Shown piece after piece: positions 52,525 through 61,349 of a stretch of DNA of 64,000 nucleotides (within the stretch, counting starts at the first letter, position 1; each line of letters begins with the position of its first letter). The stretch is taken from assembly GCA_051005695.1 (NCBI GenBank), contig JBPCJC010000018.1, forward strand, positions 1 through 64,000, given 5' to 3'. Origin of the DNA: JACCTI01 sp051005695 (GTDB lineage: Bacteria > Verrucomicrobiota > Verrucomicrobiia > Chthoniobacterales > UBA10450). The translations under genes were made by a program, and so were the position numbers. Under the pieces are notes generated by a model, which worked only from the letters and a program-made list of their open reading frames with translations, was not told the DNA's origin and searched no databases.

Positions 52525-53416
52525 TACCCTCGCGCTGCTTAACGAATTTCTCGGCCAGCCGCCGAACGTTTCCGAGCACGGCTTTCAGATCGATCACATC
52601 ATCGAATTCTGTCACTGGTTCATGGGCGCCCTCTTCGTCGGGTGGTCGGCTTATTTCATCTATGTCCTTATTCGTTTTCGGAAAAGTCGACACCCGGTGG
52701 CCGATCACGAAGGGGTGAAAAGCGGCATCTCCACTCACCTGGAGTTTGCCGTTGTCCTGATTGAAGCCGTCCTGCTCGTCGGCTTCGCGGTGCCGCTCTG
52801 GGCCAAGCGGGTGAATCAATTTCCCCCGGACAAAGATGCGATTCTCGTCCACGCCATCGGTCAGCAGTTTAACTGGAATTTTCATCTCCCCGGCCCCGAC
52901 GGCCAGTTCGGTAAACGCAGCATCGACTTGGTCACCAACCAAAATCCGCTCGGGCTCGATCCAGCCGACCCGGCCTCGAAAGATGATCTCGTCGTCCTCG
53001 GCGAATTGCATGTGCCGGTCGATCGCCCCGTGATTATCGAAGTTTCCTCGAAGGACGTAATCCACAATTTCGATTTGCCGAGCATGCGCATCGCGCAGGA
53101 TGCGATTCCCGGGCAAATCATCCCGATGTGGTTTCGGCCGATCAAAACCGGGAGCTACGAAGTGGTCTGCGGACAACTCTGCGGTCTCGGGCATTACGGA
53201 ATGAAAGGGATGTTCGTCGTCGATACGCCCGCCGATTATCAGGCGTGGTTGAAAGAGCGCGTCGAACTTTCGGGAACGCAAAGCGCGCCACCGCCGCTCG
53301 CGCGCCCGCCGGGTGAACCGGGGCCGGGCCCCACGCCGGGCACCGTGCCGCCGCCGGGCGGACCGAAGACCGCCAATCCGGAAGCGAGCGTGCCGCCGAG
53401 CGGCGGAACCTTGTAA
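52517..53416 (+). CDS. ctaC: Cytochrome c oxidase subunit II
   Basis: A 299-residue protein with two membrane helices (FMGALFVGWSAYFIYVLIRF and FAVVLIEAVLLVGFAVPLWA) and a periplasmic cupredoxin domain. CuA ligands are in DVIHNFDLPSMRI (His) and VCGQLCGLGHYGMKG (two Cys, His, Met). No heme-c domain follows, so this is aa3 and not caa3. The last 40 residues are Pro/Gly-rich, as in other subunits of this block. The gene comes after ctaD, ctaE and ctaF, whereas ctaC usually leads the operon. Confidence 0.95.
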   Translation: MINTLALLNEFLGQPPNVSEHGFQIDHIIEFCHWFMGALFVGWSAYFIYVLIRFRKSRHPVADHEGVKSGISTHLEFAVVLIEAVLLVGFAVPLWAKRVNQFPPDKDAILVHAIGQQFNWNFHLPGPDGQFGKRSIDLVTNQNPLGLDPADPASKDDLVVLGELHVPVDRPVIIEVSSKDVIHNFDLPSMRIAQDAIPGQIIPMWFRPIKTGSYEVVCGQLCGLGHYGMKGMFVVDTPADYQAWLKERVELSGTQSAPPPLARPPGEPGPGPTPGTVPPPGGPKTANPEASVPPSGGTL

Positions 53417-53477
53417 GCGTTTCGCATTCTCCGCGTCCGCGTCTGGCGCAGTCCGGTCGCTTCGCTATATTTCCGCG

Positions 53478-54512
53478 ATGTCTTTCACCCCGGCGAATCG
53501 CTGGCTGAACCGCTTCGTCTGGCTGACTGCGGGCGCCACGCTTTGTCTCATTTGCAGCGGCGGGATGGTCACGAGCAAAGGCGTCGGCCTCGCGGTCCCG
53601 GATTGGCCGACCACTTTCGGCTACAACATGTTTCTCTTTCCGGTTTCCCAATGGGTCGGCGGGATTTTCTTCGAACACACCCATCGCCTGATCGCTTCCA
53701 CCGTCGGATTTCTCACCGTCATCCTCGCGCTCTGGCTTTGGCGCGCGGAGACACGGCGCTGGGTGCGGATGCTGGGTTGGGCCGCGCTCGGGGCCGTCGT
53801 GCTGCAGGGAATTCTCGGCGGTTTGCGCGTCACGCTCTTGAAAGATCAAATCGGAATCTTCCACGCTTGTCTCGCGCAGGCTTTTTTCGCGCTCCTGGTT
53901 TTTCTTGGCCTAACGACTTCTAAATTTTGGACGACCGCTCGTGCACAGCGAATCTCTGCAAGTTTGTTTTGGTGGCCGATCGTCACCAGCGTTTTGATTT
54001 ACGGACAGCTCGCGCTCGGCGCGACCATGCGCCATCAACATCGTGACCTCGCGATTCTCGATTTCCCCGCCGCTTATGGCCAGGTCATTCCCGACACGAC
54101 CACGAAGAGCATCGCGGCAATCAATCAATCGCGCGATGCTCGCGCGCTTTCCGATGTCACCGCCGCGCAAATCTGGCTGCAGATGGCGCATCGGGCCGGC
54201 GCCGCGCTCATTTTCTGCGGCGTGATTGGTTATTGGTTTGTCGTTAGGCAATCGGCCGCCGTCTTGCCGCGGTTGCGCATGCTTTCAAATTTTTGGGCGC
54301 TGCTCATCTTCTGCCAAGTCACCCTCGGCGCCTGGGTCATCTGGAGTAACAAGGCCGCCGACATCGCGACTGCGCATGTGGCGGTGGGCGCAACCACGCT
54401 CGCCTTCGGCGTCGCTATCTGCGCGGTCACCGCGCGCGTGCGCGGCGCAAACTTGCCCGCGGTTATGACTCGCGAAGCCGCGCGTTTTCCGCAAGAGGTT
54501 GCCGTTTCGTGA
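53478..54512 (+). CDS. ctaA: Heme A synthase
   Basis: The start at ATG 53478 (MSFTPANRW) is chosen over an upstream in-frame ORF that runs out of ctaC. The 344-residue protein has eight hydrophobic helices. Heme-binding histidines appear in FFEHTHRLIAS, IFHACLAQAFF, MAHRAGAALIF and TAHVAVGATTL, the four-His pattern of CtaA/COX15. It oxidises the C8 methyl of heme O to a formyl group, giving heme A for CtaD. The stop overlaps the ctaB start (GTGA). Confidence 0.93.
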   Translation: MSFTPANRWLNRFVWLTAGATLCLICSGGMVTSKGVGLAVPDWPTTFGYNMFLFPVSQWVGGIFFEHTHRLIASTVGFLTVILALWLWRAETRRWVRMLGWAALGAVVLQGILGGLRVTLLKDQIGIFHACLAQAFFALLVFLGLTTSKFWTTARAQRISASLFWWPIVTSVLIYGQLALGATMRHQHRDLAILDFPAAYGQVIPDTTTKSIAAINQSRDARALSDVTAAQIWLQMAHRAGAALIFCGVIGYWFVVRQSAAVLPRLRMLSNFWALLIFCQVTLGAWVIWSNKAADIATAHVAVGATTLAFGVAICAVTARVRGANLPAVMTREAARFPQEVAVS

Positions 54513-55402
54513 AGACCGCCGCAGCCTTGCCCGCGGCGGATGCGCGCTCTCATCCGTTCGAAGATTTCGCTGAATTGGTAAAGGCGCGGCTGACCTTGCT
54601 CGTGTTGGTCACGACGGCAGTGGGTTTTTATCTCGGTGCGATTGGACCGGTCGCGCCGCTTGCTCTTTTGCACGCCTTCATCGGCACGGCGCTCGCCGCC
54701 ACCGGCGCGGCTGCGCTCAATCAATGGTGGGAACGCCGCCTCGATGCGCTGATGAATCGCACCAAGTCGCGTCCGCTGCCCGCCGGCCGAATGTCGCCCG
54801 CGCGCGCCGTGATCGTCGGCGGATTGCTCAGCATCGGCGGCGTCGTCTATCTCACGGTCGCTTGCAACGCGCTCGCCGCCTGGTTGGCCGCGCTCACCAT
54901 CGTTCTCTACGTCTTCGCGTACACGCCGCTGAAAAGGATCAGCACCACGAACACGCTCATCGGTGCGATTCCAGGCGCGATCCCGCCGATGATCGGCTGG
55001 GCCGCGGCGCGCGGCGAACTGGGCGCGGGCGCGTGGAGTCTTTTCATCATCATGTTCGTTTGGCAAATGCCGCACTTCTTCGCCCTCTCCTGGATGTATC
55101 GCGCGGATTACGCCCGCGCTGGGTTTCGGATGGTTTCGAATGACGACGAATCCGGCGGCCGCAGCGCCAGCCAGGCGGTGCTCTTCTGCATGCTTTTGCT
55201 CATCGTCAGCGGTTTTCCGACTTACGTTGGCCTAACGAGTGCAATTTATCTCGGCTTCGCCCTCGCCCTCGGCGGCGCCTTCACCGCCATGGCGATGAAG
55301 TTTCACCAGGAACGAACGGCCCGGAGCGCGCGCAATCTCTTTCTGAGCTCGATCATTTATCTGCCAATCCTGATGGCCGTCCTCGTCCTGACAAAATTAT
55401 GA
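54509..55402 (+). CDS. ctaB: Protoheme IX farnesyltransferase (heme O synthase)
   Basis: A 297-residue UbiA-family prenyltransferase with about eight membrane helices. The start is GTG 54509, overlapping the ctaA stop. Active-site Asp motifs are ERRLDALMNRTKSRPLP (DxxMxRT) near residues 77-86 and the second loop WMYRADYARAGFRMV (YRxDY). It adds a farnesyl group to heme B, making heme O, the substrate of CtaA. The stop overlaps the SCO gene by 4 bp. A GCCTAACGA copy at 55230 encodes Gly-Leu-Thr-Ser. Confidence 0.95.
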   Translation: MKTAAALPAADARSHPFEDFAELVKARLTLLVLVTTAVGFYLGAIGPVAPLALLHAFIGTALAATGAAALNQWWERRLDALMNRTKSRPLPAGRMSPARAVIVGGLLSIGGVVYLTVACNALAAWLAALTIVLYVFAYTPLKRISTTNTLIGAIPGAIPPMIGWAAARGELGAGAWSLFIIMFVWQMPHFFALSWMYRADYARAGFRMVSNDDESGGRSASQAVLFCMLLLIVSGFPTYVGLTSAIYLGFALALGGAFTAMAMKFHQERTARSARNLFLSSIIYLPILMAVLVLTKL

Positions 55403-56070
55403 ATGCCAGCACCACGGTTGAGACCAGCCGGCGCACGCCATCCATCGCGTCCCGCCTTTGGTATGCCACGCTGATTTTGATTCCGTTGCTGACGGCGGGA
55501 ATGCTTTTCGTCTTGCGCCAGGCGGAGGTGGCGAAACTTTCGCGCCGGGCCATGCCCGATTACGGCACCGTCCCGGAATTTCGCCTAACGAATCAAAACG
55601 GCGAGCCCTTTGGTTCCGCGGAATTGAAAGGAAAAATCTGGATCGCGGATTTTGTTTTCACCAGCTGCCGAGGTCCCTGTCCGCTAATCAGCAGTCGAAT
55701 AAGCGAACTCCAGAAACCTTTGGAGAACTCGGATGTTCATCTCGTTTCCTTCACCGTCGATCCGCAAACGGATACTCCGGCCGTCCTGCACGATTACGCG
55801 GCACGCCTACACGCGCAGCCGGGACGCTGGGATTTTCTCACCGGCCCAGTAAAGACGATTTACGAATTGACCAGCAAAGGCTTTAAACTCGCGGTCTCCG
55901 ATGGCGCCGGCGAAGAAGACGTGCCGGTGCACAGCACGCGTGCGGTGCTGGTCGATCGGCACCGCACGATCCGCGGTTACTACGATGTGACCGCGCCGGA
56001 TGCGGTGACGAAGCTGCTCGCGGACACCAGCCACTTGCTCCGCGAACAGCCCGACGTAACCACTCGTTAG
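55399..56070 (+). CDS. SCO1/SenC/PrrC copper chaperone for cytochrome oxidase
   Basis: A 223-residue protein with a membrane anchor (LWYATLILIPLLTAGMLFVL) and a thioredoxin-fold domain. The copper-binding CRGPCP (CxxxCP) lies near residue 93 in FTSCRGPCPL, and the conserved His is in PVHSTRAVLVD. SCO proteins load or reduce the CuA site of subunit II. It closes the oxidase/heme A operon. Its TAG stop (56068-56070) shares a TCGTTAGGC copy with the TAA stop of the convergent rmlA gene. Confidence 0.93.
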   Translation: MNASTTVETSRRTPSIASRLWYATLILIPLLTAGMLFVLRQAEVAKLSRRAMPDYGTVPEFRLTNQNGEPFGSAELKGKIWIADFVFTSCRGPCPLISSRISELQKPLENSDVHLVSFTVDPQTDTPAVLHDYAARLHAQPGRWDFLTGPVKTIYELTSKGFKLAVSDGAGEEDVPVHSTRAVLVDRHRTIRGYYDVTAPDAVTKLLADTSHLLREQPDVTTR

Positions 56071-56072
56071 GC
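56064..56072. repeat. 9-mer copy holding both stop codons of convergent genes (SCO/rmlA)
   Basis: TCGTTAGGC at 56064-56072 includes TAG (56068-56070), the plus-strand stop of the SCO gene, and TTA (56067-56069), read as TAA on the minus strand, the stop of rmlA. This is the mirror image of the arrangement at 2388-2396. Confidence 0.9.
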
Positions 56073-56948
56073 TTCGGCTGCGCTTTCTTCCGCGACCAGG
56101 CGCAGGTATTCGCGGTATTCGCCCTGCGGCAATCGACTGATGATTTTCTCAAGCGCCGGTCGATCGATGAAGCCAGCGCGGAAAGCGACTTCTTCCAAGC
56201 AGGCGATCTTCAAACCCTGTCGATGCTCGATCGTGGCGATGTAGTTGCCAGCTTCGAGCAGACTGGTTTGAGTGCCGGTATCGAGCCAGGCCATCCCGCG
56301 CGTCAACACTTTCACGTGTAATTCTTCGCGCTCGAGATAGAGGCGATTGAGATCGGTGATTTCAAATTCGCCGCGCGCCGATGGTTTTAAGCCGCGACAA
56401 AACTCCACCACCCGTTCGTCGTAAACGTAGAGCCCGGGAATGGCGAAATGACTCTTCGGTTGTTTCGGTTTTTCCTCGAGACTGAGCGCCTTTCCGTCGG
56501 GCCCAAACTCGACCACGCCGTAGCGTTCCGGATCGCGCACTTGGTAACCAAAAATGCACGCGCCCTGTTCGACCGCGAGCGCCGCGCGGTAGAAGTCGAG
56601 GTTCCCGTAGAAAATGTTGTCGCCCAGAATGAGCGACGCGCCTGAGCCATTGAGGAATTTTGCGCCAATCAAAAATGCCTGTGCGATTCCTTCGGGTTTC
56701 GGTTGCTCGGCGTATTCGATTTGAATCCCGAGCTGCGAGCCGTCCCCCAAATAGTCGCGCAGCATCGGCAGATCCTTCGGCGTCGAGATGATCAAAATTT
56801 CGCGCAATCCGCCGAGCATCAGAGTTGCGAGCGGATAACAAATCATCGGTTTGTCGTAAACCGGGAGGAGCTGTTTGCAGACGATCTGGGTGAGGGGATA
56901 AAGGCGGGTGCCGGCGCCGCCGGCGAGAAGGATGGCTTTCTTGTGCAT
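56067..56948 (-). CDS. rmlA: Glucose-1-phosphate thymidylyltransferase
   Basis: A 293-residue nucleotidyltransferase of the usual length. Key parts are ILLAGGAGTRLYPLT (nucleotide-binding loop), KQLLPVYDKPMICYPL, ASLILGDNIFYG (catalytic Asp), EEKPKQPKSHFAIPGLYVYD and TRGMAWLDTGTQTSLLEA. It makes dTDP-glucose, the precursor of dTDP-rhamnose and related sugars for surface glycans. No rmlB, rmlC or rmlD is in the window. The GT4 gene lies 15 bp upstream on the same strand. Confidence 0.95.
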   Translation of the reverse strand: MHKKAILLAGGAGTRLYPLTQIVCKQLLPVYDKPMICYPLATLMLGGLREILIISTPKDLPMLRDYLGDGSQLGIQIEYAEQPKPEGIAQAFLIGAKFLNGSGASLILGDNIFYGNLDFYRAALAVEQGACIFGYQVRDPERYGVVEFGPDGKALSLEEKPKQPKSHFAIPGLYVYDERVVEFCRGLKPSARGEFEITDLNRLYLEREELHVKVLTRGMAWLDTGTQTSLLEAGNYIATIEHRQGLKIACLEEVAFRAGFIDRPALEKIISRLPQGEYREYLRLVAEESAAEA

Positions 56949-56963
56949 GGAAACAGGTATCCT

Positions 56964-58169
56964 CTACGCGGAGCCGGCGAGTTTTGCCAACAACGGTTCG
57001 ATCGTGTGTTCGATGGTGAAATTGCGCTCGATGCGTTGGCGACCGGCGCGCCCAAATCGCGCGCGCAGATTTTCCTCCGAGATCAAACGTGTGAGCGCGC
57101 CAGCGAGGGCGGAATGATCGCGTGGCGAAACCAGCAGGCCGGTTTCGTTATTCGCGACTAACTCCGGAATCCCCGCCACCGTGGTCGAAACGACAGGTTT
57201 TGCGCTCGTCATAGCTTCCGCAATCACGGTCGGGAAGACGTCGCTCGCCCCGCGGCGGTCGACGATCGCGGCCAGAACAAAAATGTCGCACGCCGCGAGA
57301 GCGCCGAGGACGTAATCCTGTGATCGCTCGCCGGAAAAATGAATTTTCTCGGTAACATTTTTTTCGTTGGCGCGCGCCCGCAGTTCGTCACGCAGTTCGC
57401 CGTCGCCGATAATTTCGCAGCGGAAATCGATACCATTTCGCTGCAGTTCCGCGCAGGCGTCGAGCAAGACATCAAAGCCTTTAAATTCTACCAGCCGGCC
57501 AACACTCAGAAGACGCACCGGTCCTGCGGCGCGCGCTGTTGAGTCGATGGCCGCGGAGAATTTTTTCAGCTCCATCCCATTGTAAACGCGGAGGGTTTTT
57601 CCGGCGGACGCCGGGCACTGCGCCGCCAAAAGATCGCGACTAAAGTTCGTTTCCGCGGCGACGAATTCCGCCTTCCCACAGATTTCGCAGAGCAATTCTT
57701 CGTTACCAAGATCGGTCATGAAATCCTGGCCGTGCGCCGTCATACTGAACGGGATCGCGCTGATTGCGTTGACGAAAAGCGCAGTGTGCGCGGCGCGATT
57801 CGCGAAGTGCACGTGCACGTGGTTCACTTTTTCGCGCTCGAACAGATCGACGAAGAAAAGCGCGTTGCGCGCGCGCAATGCCGCCTTGTATTCCGGGCCG
57901 TATTTTCGCTCGTGTTCCGCGATCAAACGCTCGGGCCAGCGGCCCTTCTGTTTCGCGTTCCGCACCAGCTTTTCCAACTTTACTTTTTCAGGTGCGTAGT
58001 GAATCGGCGCGCGCAAACGTGCAAGATATTCGTGTCGCACCGGCGTTTTCGGCGGATACATCGAAGCGATGACAAGGTCGAATCCGCGGCGCTCGAGCTC
58101 TAGCATTTCCGTGTCGCAGAAAGTCTGCGAGAGCACCGGATAGCGCGAGTAAAGGTAGCCGAGGCGCAT
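56964..58169 (-). CDS. Glycosyltransferase family 4 (GT-B)
   Basis: A 401-residue glycosyltransferase. The N-terminal acceptor domain starts RLGYLYSRYPVLSQTFCDTEMLELERRGFDL. The donor domain has LLSVGRLVEFKGFDVLLDACAEL, CEIIGDGELRDELRARA, FSGERSQDYVLGALAACDIFVLAAI and SDVFPTVIAEAMTSAKPVVSTTVAGIPELV (the EX7E-type motif). The sugar and acceptor are not evident. Its neighbour rmlA suggests extracellular polysaccharide or O-antigen synthesis. Confidence 0.9.
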   Translation of the reverse strand: MRLGYLYSRYPVLSQTFCDTEMLELERRGFDLVIASMYPPKTPVRHEYLARLRAPIHYAPEKVKLEKLVRNAKQKGRWPERLIAEHERKYGPEYKAALRARNALFFVDLFEREKVNHVHVHFANRAAHTALFVNAISAIPFSMTAHGQDFMTDLGNEELLCEICGKAEFVAAETNFSRDLLAAQCPASAGKTLRVYNGMELKKFSAAIDSTARAAGPVRLLSVGRLVEFKGFDVLLDACAELQRNGIDFRCEIIGDGELRDELRARANEKNVTEKIHFSGERSQDYVLGALAACDIFVLAAIVDRRGASDVFPTVIAEAMTSAKPVVSTTVAGIPELVANNETGLLVSPRDHSALAGALTRLISEENLRARFGRAGRQRIERNFTIEHTIEPLLAKLAGSA

Positions 58170-58212
58170 CTTGAGAAACCGACGCCTGACTCGTTAGGCC
58201 GCAGCCTCGGAG

Positions 58213-58530
58213 TTAGGAAAACTGGACGTCTTTGCCCGGATCCATTTCGAAGTCGAGATCAAGCGTTTCGGCCGCGTTCGGCCTGATCACTTCTTCGACG
58301 AATTTCATATAGATCGGGTCCCCGCAGAAGACGTCGTATTTATCCATCGACTCGAAATCGATCGCGATGAAAAAGGGCCAGGCCATCTCGCTTTTAATCC
58401 GCTTGCCGCACTTGATGCTCAGGACCTCGGGAATTTTCAGGAGCTGCATACGCGCATTCATCATCATCTCTTCGACGCGCGCCGGAGTGACTTCCGGTTT
58501 GAGTTTGAACAAGGCGACGTGGTGGACCAT
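58213..58530 (-). CDS. Dabb-family (stress-responsive alpha/beta barrel) protein
   Basis: A 105-residue protein starting VHHVALFKLKPEVTPARVEEMM, the Dabb opening, followed by VLSIKCGKRIKSEMAWPFFIAIDFESMDKYD split over the dimer-forming sheet, and a C-terminal RPNAAETLDLDFEMD. Dabb proteins are small dimeric ferredoxin-like barrels; some are monooxygenase-like or stress-induced, but most are uncharacterised. It lies between nuoA and the GT4 gene on the same strand. Confidence 0.85.
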   Translation of the reverse strand: MVHHVALFKLKPEVTPARVEEMMMNARMQLLKIPEVLSIKCGKRIKSEMAWPFFIAIDFESMDKYDVFCGDPIYMKFVEEVIRPNAAETLDLDFEMDPGKDVQFS

Positions 58531-58591
58531 GGCGGCTAAGGATTAGGCGGAAGGCACGAGGGCGCAAGCAGCAAAGCCGCTGCCGCGGGCG

Positions 58592-58963
58592 CTACTTTTT
58601 CCAGTCGAGCGCGCCTTTTTTTAACGCGTAAACATATCCGACCATGAGGATGGAAACGAAGCCGAGCATGCTCCAGAGGATGGTCTTGCTGGCGACGATC
58701 GATTCCTTGTAAACCACCGCCCACGGATACATGAAGACGATCTCGAGATCGAAGAGGATGAAGAGCATCGCGACCAAATAAAACTTCACGCTGAAGCGCG
58801 GCTGCGCTTCGCCCTGCGGGATCATGCCGCATTCGTAAGCGGAGTCCTTGATCTTCGAACGCCGGCCGACTTTGCCGAGGAGGACGCTGATGAGTAACGC
58901 GGAGACGGCGAACCCGATCGCCACCAAAATGTGGAGCAGGACCGGGAGGTATTCGCGAATCAT
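58592..58963 (-). CDS. nuoA: NADH-quinone oxidoreductase subunit A
   Basis: A 123-residue protein with three membrane helices (LLHILVAIGFAVSALLISVLL, YLVAMLFILFDLEIVFMYPWA and ILWSMLGFVSILMVGYVYAL) and the family signature YECGMIPQGEAQPRFSVKFYLVAM, including the conserved Cys loop and the FDLEIVF acidic helix. NuoA belongs to the proximal membrane arm of complex I near the quinone site. It normally leads a nuoA-N operon. Here the next genes on the strand are a Dabb protein and a glycosyltransferase, so the rest of complex I is elsewhere. Confidence 0.93.
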   Translation of the reverse strand: MIREYLPVLLHILVAIGFAVSALLISVLLGKVGRRSKIKDSAYECGMIPQGEAQPRFSVKFYLVAMLFILFDLEIVFMYPWAVVYKESIVASKTILWSMLGFVSILMVGYVYALKKGALDWKK

Positions 58964-58993
58964 CCGGAGATGTCGAAGGGGAGCGCGCGCGGG

Positions 58994-59332
58994 TTACTTC
59001 GAGGCGGTCGCGATCGGCTTGACCGGAACGCCCGGGAAGTGGCCGTTCTGCGGGGCGATCGCAGCGGCGAGCGCGGATGGCAGACCCTTGTATTTCTTGG
59101 CGGTCTTCTTGACCGCGCCGCGCGCGACCAGGTTCTGAAGTTTTTCATACGCACGCAGGCGCAGCATTTCTTCACCACCACTGGCGGCGTTCCGGGCACG
59201 AAGATTTTCGTGCACGATATCGAAAAGTTGTTTGAACTCGAACGAGGCGCGGCGGGACAAGACCGCCACTAATTCCTCGGTGACAAGATCCGGAACTCGA
59301 CGAGAGAAAGCGTTTTTCCTCAGCATGGCCAT
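58994..59332 (-). CDS. Small hypothetical protein
   Basis: A 112-residue, basic, soluble protein. The middle portion is helical (DLVTEELVAVLSRRASFEFKQLFDIVHENLRARN over residues 15-48), followed by LRLRAYEKLQNLVARGAVKKTAKKYKGL and a Pro-rich end. The helix-turn-basic pattern (YEKLQNLVARGAVKKT) slightly resembles a winged-helix wing, but no family is recognised. It starts 104 bp from the next gene upstream and ends 30 bp before nuoA, so it may be co-transcribed with it. Confidence 0.55.
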   Translation of the reverse strand: MAMLRKNAFSRRVPDLVTEELVAVLSRRASFEFKQLFDIVHENLRARNAASGGEEMLRLRAYEKLQNLVARGAVKKTAKKYKGLPSALAAAIAPQNGHFPGVPVKPIATASK

Positions 59333-59435
59333 AAGGCGCAGACGATAACATATTTGCCTGGAATGGCAGCAGTTTTCTGAGCCTGAACGGATGAATTCCG
59401 AGAGGTTTTGAGACCCTTATCTTGCGGCCCGGCAA

Positions 59436-61304
59436 TCAGGGCTCGGGCGTCGGCGAATCGTTTGGTTCCGGGGTCGGCGGTTCGTCCGGTTCCTGCGCCG
59501 GCGTTTCCGCGGGCTCGGCGGTTTCATCCGCTTCCGGTGTGGGAGAAACGGCGGCCGGCGCGCTCATTGTCGAAGGCATTCCGTGTGCGGCCGGATGACT
59601 GTGCTTTTGATAAAAACTCGAGCTCAGAACAGAGGCCGCGCCGATACTGACTATGGCCTGGTAAATTGAAACCGGCCCGACCGATTCAGTCATGTAGCCA
59701 TCGGTCTGATAAGTTTGCGACATCACGATCGGGCTCAGGTGCCGCGCGATCACATCCGACGCCGGCAACTTTCCGAGATCCACGCTATCCGCGACCGCAG
59801 GCATAAAGGCCGCGGCCATGATCAGCATCGGTCGAATAGCCGCATCGAGGCGCGTATAAAAAAGCGCCGTGTCGATATAGGCGAAAGCATTCTGCGGCGC
59901 GGGCACGAGCGCCTCGGCGCTTTTGAAACTTTGCGAGGCGCCGAGTCCGGAGCTGGCCGCGCCGCGCTTGATCGCGGTTTCTACGGAAATCGGATCCAGA
60001 CCGGCGACGATCAATTGATTCGAAAGTGCGATCGTCGGCCCGATCGGCACCATCGGGTTCGGCGGCGGTTGGGTAAAATATTGCACGCCATCTTTCTCGG
60101 AATTTTTCCAACCGGATTCGTCGCCGTTGGCGGCGATCACCGACATGATTTCGCGCGCTTTCGCCGCATCTTTCACCGGCAGAGTCGCGAAGAGCGCGGG
60201 CAAGCGCGCGTTCTGCGGCCAGTCGCCGATGACGCCGAGCTCGGCGCCGAAAGCGCTCTTCCAGGAATCCAACGTGATTCCTTTCGCGGCGAACGCGTTC
60301 ATCAAATTTTGCAGCGCGGGCGGAAAGCCATTGGCCGCCGCCTTGGTCGCGTCCGGCATTTGATGCGGCAGATGCAGGAAGCTCGCCGCGTAGAGAAATG
60401 ACTCCGCGGTCGCGAGAGAGAGCGACGAACGCGTGAGCTCGCCGGTGTTTTCGATTTTCGGCATGGCGACGAACAGGACGTCGCGGATTTTTCCATTCTC
60501 GAAGGTCGAGGCGGCGGCGATTCCCCGGATCTGGCGCAGGATCGAAACGTTCTCATTCGCCGCGGCCTCTTGCGGCATAGTTGCGGCGAGGCGGGCGAAG
60601 TATTGATCGAGCCGGCCGTAGGCAAAAACCGCATACGACATCGGCATATGTTTGAAAGCTGTGGCGAAACCGGCGTCCGCCGTCAGCGTGCCCGCGGCAT
60701 CTTTGGCACGGCCATCCGCGCGATCGAGCAACGCTTTCAAGCTCGTGAGATCGTTCCCGGCGAAGAACCAGTTCCCATCGTAAACCGTCGCGATCGCCAA
60801 CTGCTCGTGACTAACGACTTCGATCTGGTGCTGCGCGTAGGCGATGGTTTCGCGCTTCACCGCTGGGGCCGCCAGCTGCGCGCGCGCCCGCCATTGTCCG
60901 ATCACTTTCTCGGCATCATCCGCGCTGCCCTTGAAGCGAAATCCGGCCAGCATCTTCGGCTGTTTGTTTTCGAAGGCGGTGATCGCGAAAAACGCATCCT
61001 TGATTTGCAGGGCGTCGAGCTGCTGCAACTTCTGCCGGAGCTCGTTCGCCTTCGGTGCATTCGTTAGGGGCTTTTGCAGGAAATCTTGCATCGCCGGTTC
61101 GCGCCAGAGTTTATAGAGGTCGGTCTCGTGCCATTTCGCGCGCGTGCTGTTCACATCCGGCACGTGAATCAGCGCCAGCGTTTCCTTGGGCAGGAGCGCG
61201 GTCACACTCGCGCTCGAGGTCCGCAGGCCGCCGCTGCGGATGGCGAACCAGATCCCGATCGCCACGGCCGCGCCCACTAACAGGAGCAGGAGGAATCTTT
61301 TCAT
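59436..61304 (-). CDS. Membrane-anchored DUF3352-like periplasmic protein
   Basis: A 622-residue protein with one N-terminal helix (FLLLLLVGAAVAIGIWFAIR) and a large periplasmic domain. It opens TALLPKETLALIHVPDVNSTRAKW, the pattern of DUF3352-like proteins (polypeptide proposed to model barrel-like repeats), with repeats such as AFFAITAFENKQPKMLAGF and FATLPVKDAAKAREIM. The C-terminal 50 residues are a Pro/Glu/Thr-rich tail of PTPEPDE-like repeats. Function is unknown. It is the gene before xerD on this strand, 45 bp apart. Confidence 0.6.
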   Translation of the reverse strand: MKRFLLLLLVGAAVAIGIWFAIRSGGLRTSSASVTALLPKETLALIHVPDVNSTRAKWHETDLYKLWREPAMQDFLQKPLTNAPKANELRQKLQQLDALQIKDAFFAITAFENKQPKMLAGFRFKGSADDAEKVIGQWRARAQLAAPAVKRETIAYAQHQIEVVSHEQLAIATVYDGNWFFAGNDLTSLKALLDRADGRAKDAAGTLTADAGFATAFKHMPMSYAVFAYGRLDQYFARLAATMPQEAAANENVSILRQIRGIAAASTFENGKIRDVLFVAMPKIENTGELTRSSLSLATAESFLYAASFLHLPHQMPDATKAAANGFPPALQNLMNAFAAKGITLDSWKSAFGAELGVIGDWPQNARLPALFATLPVKDAAKAREIMSVIAANGDESGWKNSEKDGVQYFTQPPPNPMVPIGPTIALSNQLIVAGLDPISVETAIKRGAASSGLGASQSFKSAEALVPAPQNAFAYIDTALFYTRLDAAIRPMLIMAAAFMPAVADSVDLGKLPASDVIARHLSPIVMSQTYQTDGYMTESVGPVSIYQAIVSIGAASVLSSSFYQKHSHPAAHGMPSTMSAPAAVSPTPEADETAEPAETPAQEPDEPPTPEPNDSPTPEP

Positions 61305-61349
61305 GCGCGCATTGTAGCCTCCGGCGCGCGCCCGCCAACGCTTAAACCG

